Shown here: positions 35,288 to 50,703 of the stretch, piece by piece
Layout of the letters: each line of letters begins with the position of its first letter
How positions within the stretch are numbered: the first letter of the stretch is position 1
Source of the DNA: Centrapalus pauciflorus
Taxonomy: Eukaryota; Streptophyta; Magnoliopsida; Asterales; Asteraceae
Assembly (NCBI GenBank): GCA_020465985.1
Contig: JAANYP010000724.1
Span: 694,001-758,000 of the forward strand
DNA: 64,000 nt
Direction: 5' to 3'
Position numbers and translations under genes: made by a program
The notes under the pieces: generated by a model
Seen by the model: the letters and a program-made list of their open reading frames with translations, nothing else
Told to the model about the DNA's origin: nothing
Database searches by the model: none

Positions 35288-35464
35288 ATCCGAGAGTTAC
35301 AACTCTCGGGTCATACTGATTGATCATTATTACTTAATTTTGTCTAAGTATTCATAGGCTCATCCGAGAGTTACAACTCTCGGATCACAAGGCACACACA
35401 AAACAATCCAAATTATTCTAAGTCCTTTAGATTTAGTTCGATCCGAGAATTACAACACTCAGAT
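35288..35464 (+). repeat. T6 leader palindrome cluster
   Basis: Three palindromes with arms CCGAGAGTT and AACTCTCGG around AC: 35288-35311, 35362-35386 (perfect 11-base arms) and 35441-35464 (degenerate). Period about 75-80 nt. Same motif and orientation relative to the element as in T2. The leader upstream (34913-35287) has GTTCTTCGAAGAAC near 35011-35024 and nothing else recognisable. Confidence 0.85.
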
Positions 35465-35584
35465 ATAGCTTCATTCAAAAGTTACCTATCTCTCACACTA
35501 AGAATTTTCTTAAATCTCACTTGGCTGTGTGTGTTCTTTTGAGTAATAAGCACTTACCAACCTTAGTCTAAAGAAGCTTTCAAC

Positions 35585-38500
35585 ATGAATCGCGATACTC
35601 TAGCAATGGGAATAAACGTTAGGCCTCCAACCCTGTACCGGGGACGCTACACTCTATGCAAATCTCGATCCCCGACTTCATCCAACGTCATGACTTGGCT
35701 GACCACATTCTGGATTCAATCTACAACGGACCAGCAAAATTTAATCATCCTCTTCCACCCGATGCTGACCTCGAAATGGATGCCGGTGATAAAGCAGTTC
35801 TCACAACTGCGCAACTGAACCGAAAGAAGGCTGATTGAATAGCACGCTCATTCATCATCTAGGCTAATCCAGATGAAAGTTACATCAGTGTAGGTAGTTT
35901 TAAGACTGCTCGAGAGATGTGGGAGGAAATTGAGAGGTAGATGCAAGGAAATGATCGGAATGCTAAACATCATGAAGCAAATGCTCTCAATAGCTATGAT
36001 ATGTTCTCTACAGAGGATGATGAGCTACTGGAGACCACGTATCATTGGTACTGCACACTGATGAATGAACTCCAAAAAAATGAAGTTAACAAGTCTCAAG
36101 TTGAGCTGAATAGAAAGTTCGTAAACTCGTTAAAACCCGAATGGAAACAATTCGTCTGGTTGATTTGAGAAATTAACGATGTCAGCATTCTTGACCTGTT
36201 TGATAGCCTAGTGGTCTATCAATCAGAAGTCTTTGGTAAGAATGAAACCAAAAAGGTAGACGAACCCACCACATTTGACTCTCTAGTGCTTCTCATTAAT
36301 AAAAAAATATAAGTCATCAAAAGTTGCTAAACTTCTTAAACTTCTGTCTGAGTCTGATACTGATGAAGCCGACACTGATCCCGAAGCCACTGAACTTCAG
36401 AGAAAAATTGTGTTGCTCACAAATGTGTTTCACAAGAAGTTTCCTAAAACGTCATACAAACTCCGAAGATAAGCTAAAAATAAGAAGTATGAAGACAAGA
36501 AAGAAATAGCTGAGAAACCGAAGATAGAAGAACGCAAGACTGATGACAAAGAGAAAGGGTGCTTCAACTGTGGAAAGTCGGGTCACTTTGCTCGCGAATG
36601 TCGTCTTCCGAAGAAGAAGAATGAGAACTATTACAAGATGAAGTACAATATCACTAAGCAAAGGAATGATGGTCGAGCTTTGTTTGCTGAAGAAGAACAC
36701 TGGCTAGAAGACACTAATGATTTTGAAGAGAACGCTGCGGATCCCATGTGTTTCATCGCTAATGTTCAACCAGCTGAAGCTACAACTAAAGTCTCTCAGA
36801 TGGCTCAGGATGCTAGTACAAGCAATGAATATTCCTCATCCAACACAGAGGCAAGTATTCTTCCTGAAGAATTTCTTGCTGAATTAAAAGTGCTAAGAAA
36901 AAAGGCCAAAAAGTTGAGTGTGTTCAAAATACCCTTAGAAATGCTCAAAACGAAAAGTCTGATTTGAAATCTAACATCCTAGTGCTACAAGATGAAGTGT
37001 CTAAGGATAATAATGAGAAAAAGGATTTGTCTGTCAAAATGTCTGAGCTAGAATACGATCATCAAATGCTTAAGGCAGATAAATCTGATTGTATTAAAAA
37101 AATATGAGTTTGTCTTGGCTGAAAGAACAATATTAAGAGAAAAACTCAAATACATGGAAGATAGATTTTAAAAACGTGGCCAAACTGATCAAACCATAAA
37201 TATGTATAAGCCTAGAGAATTAAAGTCTAGAGATGGTTTAGGGTTCACTGGTCCTAGAATCATGAAAGAAATGGTTAGCAAAAACAAAAGTCCATTATAT
37301 TAAGTTAACACAATGGGTCGGGGATTTGTAATGCCCTATAACAAGACTTGGCCAGAAGTGTTAGCTGAAGAAGAAGAAAAACGAGTGAGACCTGATATAA
37401 AACAAATTAAATTTGTTTATGATTAGTTAAAACACGACAACCTTCAAGGAAAATTAGAAAAATCTTTTAGAGAAGAAAAATTCATTGAACCAAAAGAAAT
37501 TACCCCTAATCTGACGTTGGCAAAACCTCGTGAATACATACCATATACTGTTCTAGAACAACGGGCTTTTGATTTAGAACAGATATTGGAAACTACATCA
37601 CGACATCTAGAGCAAGAAAGGATAGATTTTTTAAAGAAAATATCAGATCTATAAGCCGAAATAGCTCGAATTAACTCCTCTTTAGATAACACCTCACAAC
37701 AGAATGATAACTTCCATGCCCTTGAGTTAGCCTTAAAAGAAACCAAAGAATTTTTTGATATAAACAGAAACAATTTTTTAAGAAAAGAAAATGAGTTTAA
37801 CGAAGCAAGCAGACTGTTTTCGATTCGAGAACAGAATTTCAAACTTGATGTTAAATCATTTGACAAGGAACGATATCAGCTTCTAGCCACTATTAAGGGG
37901 CTAGAATCTCAAATTGTTTCTAATCAACACTGTACAAATAAAGAAGTTTCTGTCCAGGGTTACAGATCAATCTCAAGCCATTGACTCATACTCTGAATTG
38001 CAAAAGCAACATCTTCTGAAAATAAAGAAAGGCAAATCCCCGATGATCGTTCCTGTGACTTAACATCTTGGCAACACTTCCAGATGTGTTCCTGAAAATT
38101 CTATTGGTTCTTGTAAAAAGGGTAAGACGAATTCTTGGAAACAAAAATCACACAAAACGATTATTAAGTCTAAATCTGCTAACCATAAAATAATGTGCAT
38201 TTCATTTCAGACTACCGAGTAACACCAAAGGCACAACACAAAATACGGCATCTAAATTGAAGAATCAAGGAGAAATTACTGTTATTTCTAATTCTTTAGT
38301 TTCCAATGTATTCAATGACAAAACTATGGTTGATTTTAGTTCTAGTACTGTTTTGAATTATTCTGATGTTTTGAATGATATTAATGTTAAAAAATATTCG
38401 AATAAGCGGTTGTTTAATTTGTCCAAAACACCACTTAGTTTGTCTATGCCTACATTGCTAAACTATGCTCCTGTAATCAATCACAAACGTCGTCACAAAC

Positions 38501-38649
38501 CTAAACAAAAGGTTAAAAAGGAACCTAACAGACCTTTAAAATATAAGTCTGTATGGATTCCTAAGGATTGTCTTCCTGCTAACAAAGACATTAAGTGTAC
38601 ATCGTATAAGACCTTCAACTGTTCATTTCTTAAGAACCTTCACGTATAG
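35585..38649 (+). pseudogene. gag: T6 Gag, heavily decayed
   Basis: Opens at ATG 35585 (MNRDTLAMGINVRPPTLYRG), then loses frame near 35640. Copia Gag similarity continues over 35656-36240, including NRKFVNSLKPEWK at about 36110-36150. Zinc knuckle CFNCGKSGHFAREC lies at 36560-36601, followed by EEEHWLEDT and an acidic linker to 36967. A coiled-coil region with scattered stops spans 36970-37960; the minus-strand open frame at 37444-37866 is its shadow. The C-terminal part, 38257-38649, is open and basic (HKRRHKPKQKVKKE; YKSVWIPKD). The layout equals T4. Many stops; non-functional. Confidence 0.75.
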
Positions 38650-38810
38650 GCTAATCGCCCAAATATCATATAGTTTGGGTACCATAGGTCACTTAATTGT
38701 CTTGCAGGAATGGTTTCTAATCACCTCGGATTAAGACCTGTACTTCACTCAATTGGTTTCTGAACAATTAGTTTAGAACCCGGTCTTCAATTGCAACACA
38801 CACTAATTAG

Positions 38811-41704
38811 ACTTTTTCTTTCAGGCAAGCAGTGTGTGGATTCTAAACTCTGGATGCTTATGACACATGACTGGTCGAAAAGATCTTCTTTCAAAATTCA
38901 CGACATCTGATGGTGTGTAGGTGAAATACGGTAACAACGGTGTTGCTCAAATTCGTGATTTTGGGGATCTTGAAATAGAAAATCTGAAAACAACTCAAGT
39001 TTCTTATGTCCATGGTCTTGGCCACAATCTCGTCAGTATTGACCAACTTTGTGATAAAGGACTTGAGGTATCATTCAAAGCCACAAGATGCAGCATTCAC
39101 TCACCAACGAGCAAAGAAATTTTTGCTGGAACTCGTCGATCCAATCTATACACCATCAACCTATCCAAAGTCAAAGTCAACAAGTCTATTTGTCTTCTCT
39201 CAAAAGCATCATCTCAACAGTCTTGGTTATGGCACAAGAGATTCTCTCATCTGAATTTCAAAAACATAACCAAGCTTGCTTCAAATCATCTTGTTCGAGG
39301 CCTACCAGATCTGAAGTTCGACAAAGATCAACTGTGTGTTGTAAAAATCAAGAAAGCATCGCACAAACTGAAACCAGTTCCAAACACTACACAACCCCTG
39401 GAGTTAATCCACATAGATTTGTGTGATCCAATGCGCATTCAGAGCATCAATGCCAAGAAGTATATATTGGTGATGGTCGATGACTTCTCAAGATACACCT
39501 GGGTAAAGATTCTACGCACGAAGGACGAGACACCTGACTTGATCATTTCTTTTCTGAAATTGGCTCAAGTCGATCTTCAACTTCAAGATTAAGCCATCCG
39601 CATGGACAATGGTACAGAGTTCAAAAAAAAAGGAATTATCAACATTCCTATATTCCGTTGGTATCACCCATCAATATTTCGCTAACAGAACCCCACAACA
39701 GAACGGTGTTGTGGAACGACGAAATTGGACCCTTGTTGAAGCAGCAAGATCAATGATCACATACTCAAAGCTGCTTCTGCACTTTTGGGCTGAAGCTGTG
39801 GACACTGCGTGTTACACCTAAAATCGATCTATCATCAATAATCGGTTTGGCAAAACACCCTATGATATTATTAATAAACATGCACCTAATGTCAAACACT
39901 TTCGTGTCTTTGCTTGCAGGTGTTTCATCTTGAACAATTAAGATAATCTCAATAAGTTCGATGCAAAAGGAGATGAAGCGGTCTTCATTAGCTACTCGAA
40001 GAATTTAGCCTCTTATCGGGTGTTCAACAAACGTACCAAGACAGATAGTGAGAGTGTGAACATCACATTCAATGACTTAGCTGAGTCTGAAAGCGTTTCT
40101 AAACAAATCAGTTCAGAACTGGTTCCTCATCACTAGTCTGAACCTCATCAGTCACCATCTGCATCAACGTCTACCAACTCAAACGGCCAACATGATTTAG
40201 ACTTAGATATTTTATTTGATATTCTATATCCAATTCCTAAGTCTAACTCCTCTTCTATATTTGATGCAGATGCAAATGAAGTCAATCAAAGCTCAGTCAA
40301 CACGAATCCATTTTAGCCTATTCAAACAGACTCCATACCGCCCTCTCTGAAAACTCCAACCGATGTTACAATCCCTAGCCCGAATCCAGAAGTGATTCCA
40401 GAAAATTCTCCATAAATATTGGATGTTGCTCCACTAATAAATGCAATCCCCACTGATTCACCCAAATCAGTAGATGACCTCGTACCCCTGATGCGAAAAT
40501 GGACTTTATCCCACCCCAATCTCAGATCATTAGGGATAAGTCTGCTCCGGTTGGAACCAGATATGCCACAAACGTAGAATGCATGTACGCCACATTTCTG
40601 AGCAAGATCGAACCTACAACAACCACTGAAGCCTTACGAGACCTAGAAGAGGTGAACGCGATGCATGACGAGCTTCACCATTCGAAAGACTACGCGTCTG
40701 TAGGTTAGTTCCGCGACCAAAGGATAGATCCATTATCGGCACCAAATGGATTTTCAAGAATAAAAGAGACGAGAACAGAATTGTTATCCGTAACAAAGCC
40801 ATACTTGTGGCTAAGGGATATCGCCAACAAGAAGGAATCGACTACGCTGAAACATTTGCCCCTGTAGCCAGACGTGAAGCAGTTCGCATCTTCCTGGCAT
40901 ACACGACTCACAAACACTTCACCGTCTACCAAATGGATGTGAAGACTGTGTTTAGCAATGGAATTCTAAAAGAGGAGGTGTACGTGGACCAACCTGAAGG
41001 ATTTGTCGAGGAGTCTAGACCATCATATGTCTATGCTCTCAATAAAGCCCTTTAGGGTTTGAAACAAGCACCTCGGGCATGGTATGACAGTTTAACCGAA
41101 TTCCTACTCGACTCCGATTTCTCCAAAGGTATGGTCGATACAACCTTGTTCATACGACATCAAGGTAACGACATTCTACTCGTTCAAATTTATGTAAATG
41201 ACATCATTTTTGGTTCTACAAAGCCTTCACTTTGTGAAGAATTTTCAAAACTTACGGAATCAAAGTTCAAGATGAGTATGATGGGGGAAATGAACTTTTT
41301 CCTTGGATTACATGTCAAACAACTTCCTGATGGGATTATCATAAATCAGTCAAAGTACATCCACGATCTCCTAAAGAGATTTAAGATGGAAAACTGCACT
41401 TCTATGAAATCTCCCACGTCGATTTCCTTTATGCCTGATGCCGATCCAATGGGTAAAACCACAGACATCATGGCTTATTGAGGAATGATTGGTTCCTTAC
41501 TTTATTTAACCGCAAGTACACCGGATATCATGTTTGCTACATATTTGTGTGCTTGTTTTCAAGTTGATCCTAAAGAGTCACATTTGGCTGCCATTAAATG
41601 AATTTTTTGATATTAAAAAGGCACGCCTGACCTTGGGCTCTGTTATCTGAATGGTACCAGTTTTGAACTAACTGCTTACTCAGATGCAGATCATGCAGGT
41701 TGCA
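38811..41704 (+). pseudogene. pol: T6 pol polyprotein, decayed and truncated
   Basis: An acceptor-like TTTTTCTTTCAG (to 38824) precedes a ruined protease region (38825-38920). The pre-integrase domain (38921 on) keeps WHKRFSHLNF, but the CxxC is lost by deletion (QLCVVKIKKASH). Integrase HIDLCD (D present), a frameshift at about 39590-39640 around the second D, and NGVVERRN follow. The RT lies in pieces (40499-40708, 40807-41055, 41059-41481) with the active site changed to YVND. RNase H decays through 41482-41704 and is cut in the DADHAG motif by the T7 LTR. Compared with T4, the protein is a related but separate lineage. Confidence 0.82.
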
Positions 41705-44700
41705 TGGAACACCCCGTTCTAATAACGCGACACTTTTACTATAATTCTGCAACATAAACCTCAAAATTCAATATAACAAAAGTATTCTAAGTTCAAACCT
41801 CAAATTCAGTGCATAAATAAACTAAACCATAACATTCAGAGTACACCAAAATAATTAATCTAGTTATTACAACCAAATCAAAAGCCTAGTGATCTATCCA
41901 CCCCAATTACAAATCCGATAATAATTACAAAATGAGCGGAAGTCTATCTGATACCACGAGTCCTCAAACTCTTAACCATGAAGCTGGTGCTTTACCGTTA
42001 TCAGTAAACCTGAAACATTGCCCCCACAATCGGGGAAGCCATCGCCTAGCGAGTAACAGATTTAATAGCAAAAATAAACATGAATAGCATGAATGACACA
42101 AGTATCGGCACAAAAGTCAACATTTGTAGCACCCAGCTTTCCCAGCACTGCGTCGATGAATAGGTAGTCTGTGTAGCATCCGGCCTTCCCAGCGATGCAT
42201 ACACAGTAACACAGCTTGCGGCACTCCCGACTTATAGCGTATAAAAATCACATGCAGCCACACATACATGCAATTATCACATAAATACACAGTATGCATA
42301 CCAGAGAATAAAGGTTATCATGTAACAGCTCATGATAATGAAATGAATAGCAGATATCAAAGACAACATGGCAGTGAAATGAATAAGCATGCTAAAAGAA
42401 ATGAAACAGATAACCAGTACAAACACATTATAAATGATCATTTATGGAATTAAATCAATTACTCACAGTGCTTGAAATCTGTATCTCGCCAAGCGACTAA
42501 TCAATATCAGCTATAAGCACTACCAAGAACCACATGCCTCAATTGAACCACTAGAGTCCTGCTATAAAAGTATGTTGCCTATTTATCAATATCCTTAACT
42601 TTGATAATTTACAATGTCCAATATCCAATTCTATTTATTAATTAAAATTCGGTGACTAAATCGGTGTACTTTGATTTATTAGAATCTTTACATATTACAA
42701 TTTTATATATATAAAAGACATTTCTTTATAGTTAAACATATGTAATATTTATAGGTAATTCAGATAAATACTAAATTCATTCTGACTTGACCCACATGTT
42801 AACCTAAACTAAATTTAATGTAATAAAATGACCAACCCATATAATATACTACCTAGATAGCCCACTAAACTTTAATTAAATACCCAAATTAACTACATAA
42901 TTGAATCCAATTAAATATTTAGAAGAAATATTAAAACAACCAAATCTAACCTTTAAACTCTAATCTATATAATTTTAGCCCAATTTAGAATAAAAGAACA
43001 AGCCTATTTAATTTAATTAATCAACCCAATCTATCTAATAAGAAACATGGACCCATAATCAATTAATTTGCTAAAGCACAATGTTAATAAAATTAACAAT
43101 CATTTTAAAAACCCAAAACCCAATTAAATTGAGAAATCCCAACAATTTAAATAAAAGATGTTCAGCCCTAAATATCTAAAATTAGACCAAAACATGAGCC
43201 CAACTCATCTCCTAACCTAACACACAAAAAAAAACAAATCAAAACAACAAAAAATAAATAATAATAATAATAACCAACCGGGTTTAGTAAAGAAAAGAAA
43301 AAGAAATATAAAAAATATATTAATGGCTCATGCTTTTCCTTTTCCTTCTTCTCGGTGAAGTTAAAAATAATAAATAAATAAAATAATCCTAACCTAATAC
43401 CAAACAAAAGAAAGAAATGGTCCCTGCTTTTCTCTCACAGCCACGAACAGAGAAGAAAAGAAGAACAACCCAGCCGCTGGAGTCCCCCCATTGCCGTTGT
43501 GGACATCGCCAGTGAAGGCGGTTCCGGCGCGGACTATACCTCCACACTACACACTCACATCTTACTCCCTCCACTCTCTCGATGGAACACAGAAACAGAA
43601 AACGGGCCGACAGAAGGGTGGCGGCGGCCATCGGCCACGCCGCCGCTAGTACCCCCATTTTGTCAGGCGGCTTTCGGCCACACAACTCTACTTACTCGGT
43701 TCAAAACTGGAGCAAAAGAGAGAACGAAAGATAGACATACAGAGTAAAATAGGCGCTGCTAATGCCGCCGCTGCCGCCATGCAGGTCGCCGACCATGGCG
43801 ATGCTGGTGCCGGTCACACCTCCACACAACACACACACAACTCCTATTTCTACTGCTATTTTCTAGATGATCCCATTTTTCCAGATTATTAGCTTGTTCA
43901 TTAACAAAATACAAAATATTGGAATCCACTCGAAAACCCTTAAATCTGAAATTTAAACACCCAAACAACCTTCAAATATTGTTTGTAATTGTAATTTAAG
44001 CATTCCTATACATATTTTCGGGGTCAAAGTTTACTCCTTAGAAAATCACCATTAGAGCTCATTCTTTCAAGCTTTTAACTATTCAAAGATGAAGATGATG
44101 AATCAATAATTCATTGGTTGTTCATTTTCAAATTTGAAAACTCTAAAAAAAACGTTGTATGGATTCTACTACTACTTTGAATAATACACACGAAAATTTA
44201 AGTTTAGTTTGACTTTATTGTTTAACTCAAGCTTAACAATGGGGTGTTGATTTGATGATGATAATGATGATGAAATCCTGATCATCCTTTAAATTTCAGC
44301 CCAAAAAAAAATCAGATTCTTTAATTTATGTGTGTGTGTGTGTGTGGGTTTGAGATGAAGAAGCTCTCAATAAGATTACATATATATAGAATTGTATGAA
44401 AAGGTTTGGATGATGATGATGGTGGTGGTTATGGTTGTGATGCATCCATGCATGCATAATTTCTATATATATGTATATAATATTTTTTAATCTAACGAGG
44501 TTTGCTTATATGTATGTATGTATGTGTGTGTGTATATATATATAGGTTTGTAGCTATTTCCAATTTCTTAAAATTTATAAAATTCAACATTTTAAAAGCC
44601 AATAATGAAATTCGATAGTTTATATCCTATTTTCTCGGATTAATAATTAAATTAATGACTCGAAATTAATTAATTACCTCGAAATTTAGCGGGTGTTTCA
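41705..44700 (-). repeat. T7 3' LTR (about 3.0 kb)
   Basis: 2996 bp. The plus strand begins TGGAACACCCCGTTC and ends GCGGGTGTTTCA; the same start recurs at 48524. It contains a GC-rich block (about 43440-43830), (GT)n near 44330 and (ATGT)n(TG)n(TA)n near 44512-44545. Several open frames in it (43168-43747) show no homology and are not called. Long LTRs of this size are usual in Tekay/Del chromoviruses. Confidence 0.88.
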
Positions 44701-44734
44701 ATCTCCTACAAGTTGGATTGATCTCGTCCTCGAG

Positions 44735-46850
44735 ATCATGTACATTTGAACAGATCGGGGTACTTCATCATCATCTCCGTCTTCGGCTCCCACGTATGAT
44801 TCGGTTCACGGTGATGCCGCCATCACACTAAGACCAACTCTATCTGTCGATTCCTCAACTTGCTGATCTTCTCATCCACTATCTGCTCGAGCTCCTCGAC
44901 AAATCTGAGTCGCTGATCAATCTGGACATCCTGAGTGGGCACCATCTCCTCGACATTCTTCAGACATTTTCGCAAATAGCTCACATGAAAAACATCATGC
45001 ACACCGGCCAACTCCTGTGGCAATTCTAATCGGTATTCTGCGCACCAATACGCTCTACAATCCAATAGAGTCCAATAAATCTAGGACTAAGCTTGCCCCT
45101 CTTCCCAAATCTCATAATACCCTTCCAGGGCGACACCTTTAGCATCACAAAACTACCCACCTTAAGCTCCACTGGTCGATGTGGCTTATCTGAATACATC
45201 TCAGATAATCTGGATCTTATAATGTTCAATCTGCAATAACTCGGGTCTGCCAATAGGTCACTCACCCACCTCTCGCCAACACATGGGTGTACGACATTTA
45301 CGACCATATAACTCCTCAAACGGTGCCATGCCGATAGAGGAGTGATATGAGTTATTATAAGAAAACTCGATCAATGGCAAATGTGCATCCCAGTTCCCAT
45401 CAAACTCTAACACGCAGGCTCGTAGCATATCTTCAAGAGTCTTTATCGTACGCTCGCTCTGGCCATAGGTCTATGGGTGAAACGTCGTGCTATGGGTAAC
45501 ACGTATTCCAAGCTCGTCTTGTTAGCTCTGCCAAAACCGAGAAGTAAAGCTTTAGTCTCGATCAGAAACTATCTTCTTATGTACCCCATGTCTTGCAATG
45601 ATCTAATCTATGAAAATCTATGTCCACCGATCCATCGAATACTTTCCCCCTAACTAGAATAAAATGCATGCTCGTCGTAAGTCGATCAACCACAACGCAT
45701 ATCGAATCATGTTGTCGTTGTGCCTTCGGGAGCATTGTGACAAAATTAATCGCAATCTCCTCTCACATCCACTGTAGAATAGGTAAAGGTTGTAAACTGC
45801 CATATGGATTCTGATGCTCGGCCTTCACTTGCAAGCAAATGGTACACTGCTCTACGAATCGACCCACATCCTGCTTCAAAGACCACCAAAAATCATAACA
45901 TAAGTCACGATACATCTTCGTGGTTCCAGGGTGAACAGATAATCGAGATTTCTGAGCCTCTGCCATCAAAATATCACGCAAACCACCGAGTCTAGGAATC
46001 CAAATTCGCGAATCAAACAATAATAATCCCCGACTATCCGTAGAAAGACGCTTTATATAGGCACCCATGCGCTTAGACTTCAGATGCTCTACTGATAACG
46101 CCTCAGATTGATATCTCAAAAGATCTAATATCATTGAATCCTTCGCAGGATGATGTGTTGTCGCACAACACAATACACCAGAATAGGGCTTGCGACTTAG
46201 TGCATCATCAACTACATTCGCTTTACCAGGGTGGTAAAGGATCTCACAATCATATTCCTTAATCAACTCCATGGCACGCTACTGTCTCATACTCAACTCC
46301 TTCTGGTCGAAGATGTACTTCAGGCTCTCATGGTCGGTGAAGAACTAACATCTCGTGCCATATAAATAGTGCCTCCACAACTTTAGCGTAAATACCACAA
46401 AAGCCAACTCTAAATCATGAGTCAGGTAGTTTCTCTCGTGGATCTTCAACTGTCTTGAAACAGAAGCGATCCCTCTTCCTCGTTCGATCAAAACAAACCC
46501 AAGATCATGTAAAGATGCATCTCTGTAGACAATGAAATCATCATTGCCCTCAAGCAGGGAAAGGGGAGTCTCTCTCAAACATTGCTTCAGCTCCTGAAAG
46601 GTATGCTCCTGCGGCTCACCCCAAACGAATCTCACATTCTTTCCCGTCATCTCGGTCAGTGGCACTGCGATCTTAGAGAAATCGAGAATAAAACACCGAT
46701 AGTAACCGACCAAGCCGAGAAAGCTACGAATCTCCGAAGCACTATGGGTTGTTCCCAATTTCGAATAGCCTCGTCCTTCGATTGGGCAACAGATACAGCC
46801 TCACCACAGATCATTTGGCCAAGAAACTGAACATTTCCATTCTTGTACAA
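44735..46850 (-). pseudogene. pol: T7 pol remnant: RT end, RNase H, integrase, chromodomain
   Basis: Begins abruptly near 46850 at the RT thumb (NGNVQFLGQMICGEAV), then SFLGLVGYYRCFI and the RNase H region (46758-46345, D in YRDASLHDLGFVL). Next come YHPGKANVVDDALSRK and the integrase zinc domain (HPGTTKMYRDL...CTICLQVK) in 46272-45763. The integrase core (45760-45320) is riddled with stops although VSDRD and GQSERTIKTLED-like words survive. The C-terminal domain (KVGSFVMLKVSPWKGIMRFG, 45319-45026) leads into a chromodomain (KLRNRQIELVLV, then after a stop WRHHREPNHTWEP) at about 44880-44770. The RT catalytic core, protease and most of gag are missing. Confidence 0.88.
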
Positions 46851-48080
46851 CCTATGTATAGGATAAAATAATATCCAAATATTATAGTAATCTTAAATCA
46901 TAATGATTCTCATTAATATCCTTCCAAACATTATTATTTATTTACGCAAACTAATTCTATATTCTCATAATGCTGGTAATTATGTAATTCTTCACGTGCA
47001 ATCGCACTTGTATGTTACAGTAAGATTTACATAGTAATTGTTAATTACTCGTTAAAACCTTTTTTTTAGGCAGTAACACTTATTTGTTTATTTGAGTTCA
47101 AGGCTATTTTATAATTCTCATAATATCAGTCTCGTTTTATTTCTAACAACATGTTCAATATATTCATTTGATCTCCTATAAAGACCTAATTAATCAAGCA
47201 AGTTTCATTTTAAATAGTGACTAAATGTCAACAATTCATATTTTTATCTTTATTAAATATCTAAAGGTCATCATTTAATATGTTATTTTTCTTCAAACTA
47301 ATATCTTTAATCAGTGCATCAGATTTGTCATTCCTCGCAAATGAGTTATGGTAGTGTACTAGCTACAAATTAATCATACAACATCGACTACCATCAGACT
47401 CACTAGTACAACTCGTTAACTTATGTACATAATGTTAGGTTATATTGTATTAACTCTTGTGTTGTTATATTTCTTTTCGCATCCTTAACCTATTATGCCT
47501 CACTTTCGCATCTTGATTCACGTTACACTCTTTTATATCCATTACAGGTTGGGTATTACTTGAGTTTGTCAGATTCTTTAATTGCACAACATACATATAC
47601 CAATAAGAAACGAATACCACCACCCGAGGGTGCAATTACAAATATATCGAATAGAGACTCTCAGTTGCTTGCGTGAACAAATCAATAGACTCACACCAAG
47701 TGCGTGCAATGAACTCTACGTTAAATGTTTATAGAAGCAAAATACTGACACAAAAGCACAATCATGACTACCTGTTGTGTCACACACAGTAACACTGAAA
47801 GCAAGATAATGTTCGGCCATGGATCCATGACAAAAATATAAAGAGTAACAAACACTCAAATTATTGAAGACAAATTAAGAATAACAATACCATGATATAG
47901 TTGAATCTTGAAAATTAGACAAGACTAGTATCGTGTACAAGCGACAATCATAATACCTTGACAACTCATAAATAACGTTGAAGTTGAAACTCATATCGTT
48001 TATGAGAAGTGTCTTTTATGTATACAATAACGTTAACTCATCTTATGTGGTCATTTCAATTTGCTTATTTAATTATTTGA
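46851..48080. other. Unrecognised AT-rich sequence inside T7
   Basis: About 1.2 kb where RT core, protease and most of gag should be. No open frame of note, no similarity to gypsy proteins that I can see, and no TIR or LTR ends. It may be filler DNA, an old inserted fragment, or pol decayed beyond recognition. Confidence 0.4.
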
Positions 48081-48245
48081 TGAACACATATAATATATCC
48101 AATAGAAGCTCTGCAACATACTCCACCATATCACTCTCCAAACAGTAGCTCAGGCGAAATGTCTTCTCTGAACATTCTAGCTAATCCAGAGCCTTCACAG
48201 GCTCCATAGTGTTGAATATTGTGGCTCTCGTCGTAATCCATTATA
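48080..48245 (-). pseudogene. gag: T7 gag remnant
   Basis: The minus strand can be read as EPVKALD, a stop, LECSEKTFRLSYC and MVEYVAELL, resembling the N-terminal gypsy Gag pattern in which a W..ME..F segment is followed by KV.YA...L. Short and broken, but in the right place shortly after the primer site. Tentative. Confidence 0.4.
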
Positions 48246-48504
48246 CTGAAATTAAATTTATGAATTTAGTCACCAATTTTTTTTGTTTTATGTTTTCATA
48301 CTTGGTTAATTTATGGTCTTGCTCATAAGGGTATATGTCTATATATGTTTATGAAGATTACAATTAAGTCCAATCTTAACCGTACTCAATTTCCTAAGGC
48401 CGTCAGGGTAAAGTTGAACTCGTAAAATCATAACTTAAGCTAATAGTGATCATGCATCCTACGGTTTAAGACTAAGTATATAAGAAATACTTAATTCACT
48501 TAAA

Positions 48505-48523
48505 CCAAACCTGGCTCTGATAT
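48505..48523 (-). other. T7 primer-binding site (initiator tRNA-Met)
   Basis: The minus strand shows TATCAGAGCCAGGTTTGG beside the LTR end, an extended match to the initiator tRNA-Met complement with the first bases drifted. It orients T7 on the minus strand. Confidence 0.8.

Positions 48524-50703
<2,180 letters not shown>

Larger units (their letters stand above)
34550..41704 (+). mobile_element. T6: decayed copia element, 3' end removed at T7
   Basis: Plus-strand copia element: LTR, primer site, leader with palindromes, gag (35585-38649), pol (from about 38811). It ends in the RNase H region at 41704 where the T7 LTR begins. The missing 3' part should reappear beyond T7 but does not. Many stops and frameshifts make it one of the older layers. 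Confidence 0.88.

Noticed and set aside
37444..37866. 140-codon minus-strand frame
   Set aside because: It is the antisense shadow of the T6 Gag coiled-coil region, which is rich in K, E and L codons.
43168..43968. Several open frames in the T7 3' LTR, including a GC-rich one at 43389-43685
   Set aside because: They lie inside an LTR, overlap on both strands, are not kept in the other LTR and resemble no known protein.
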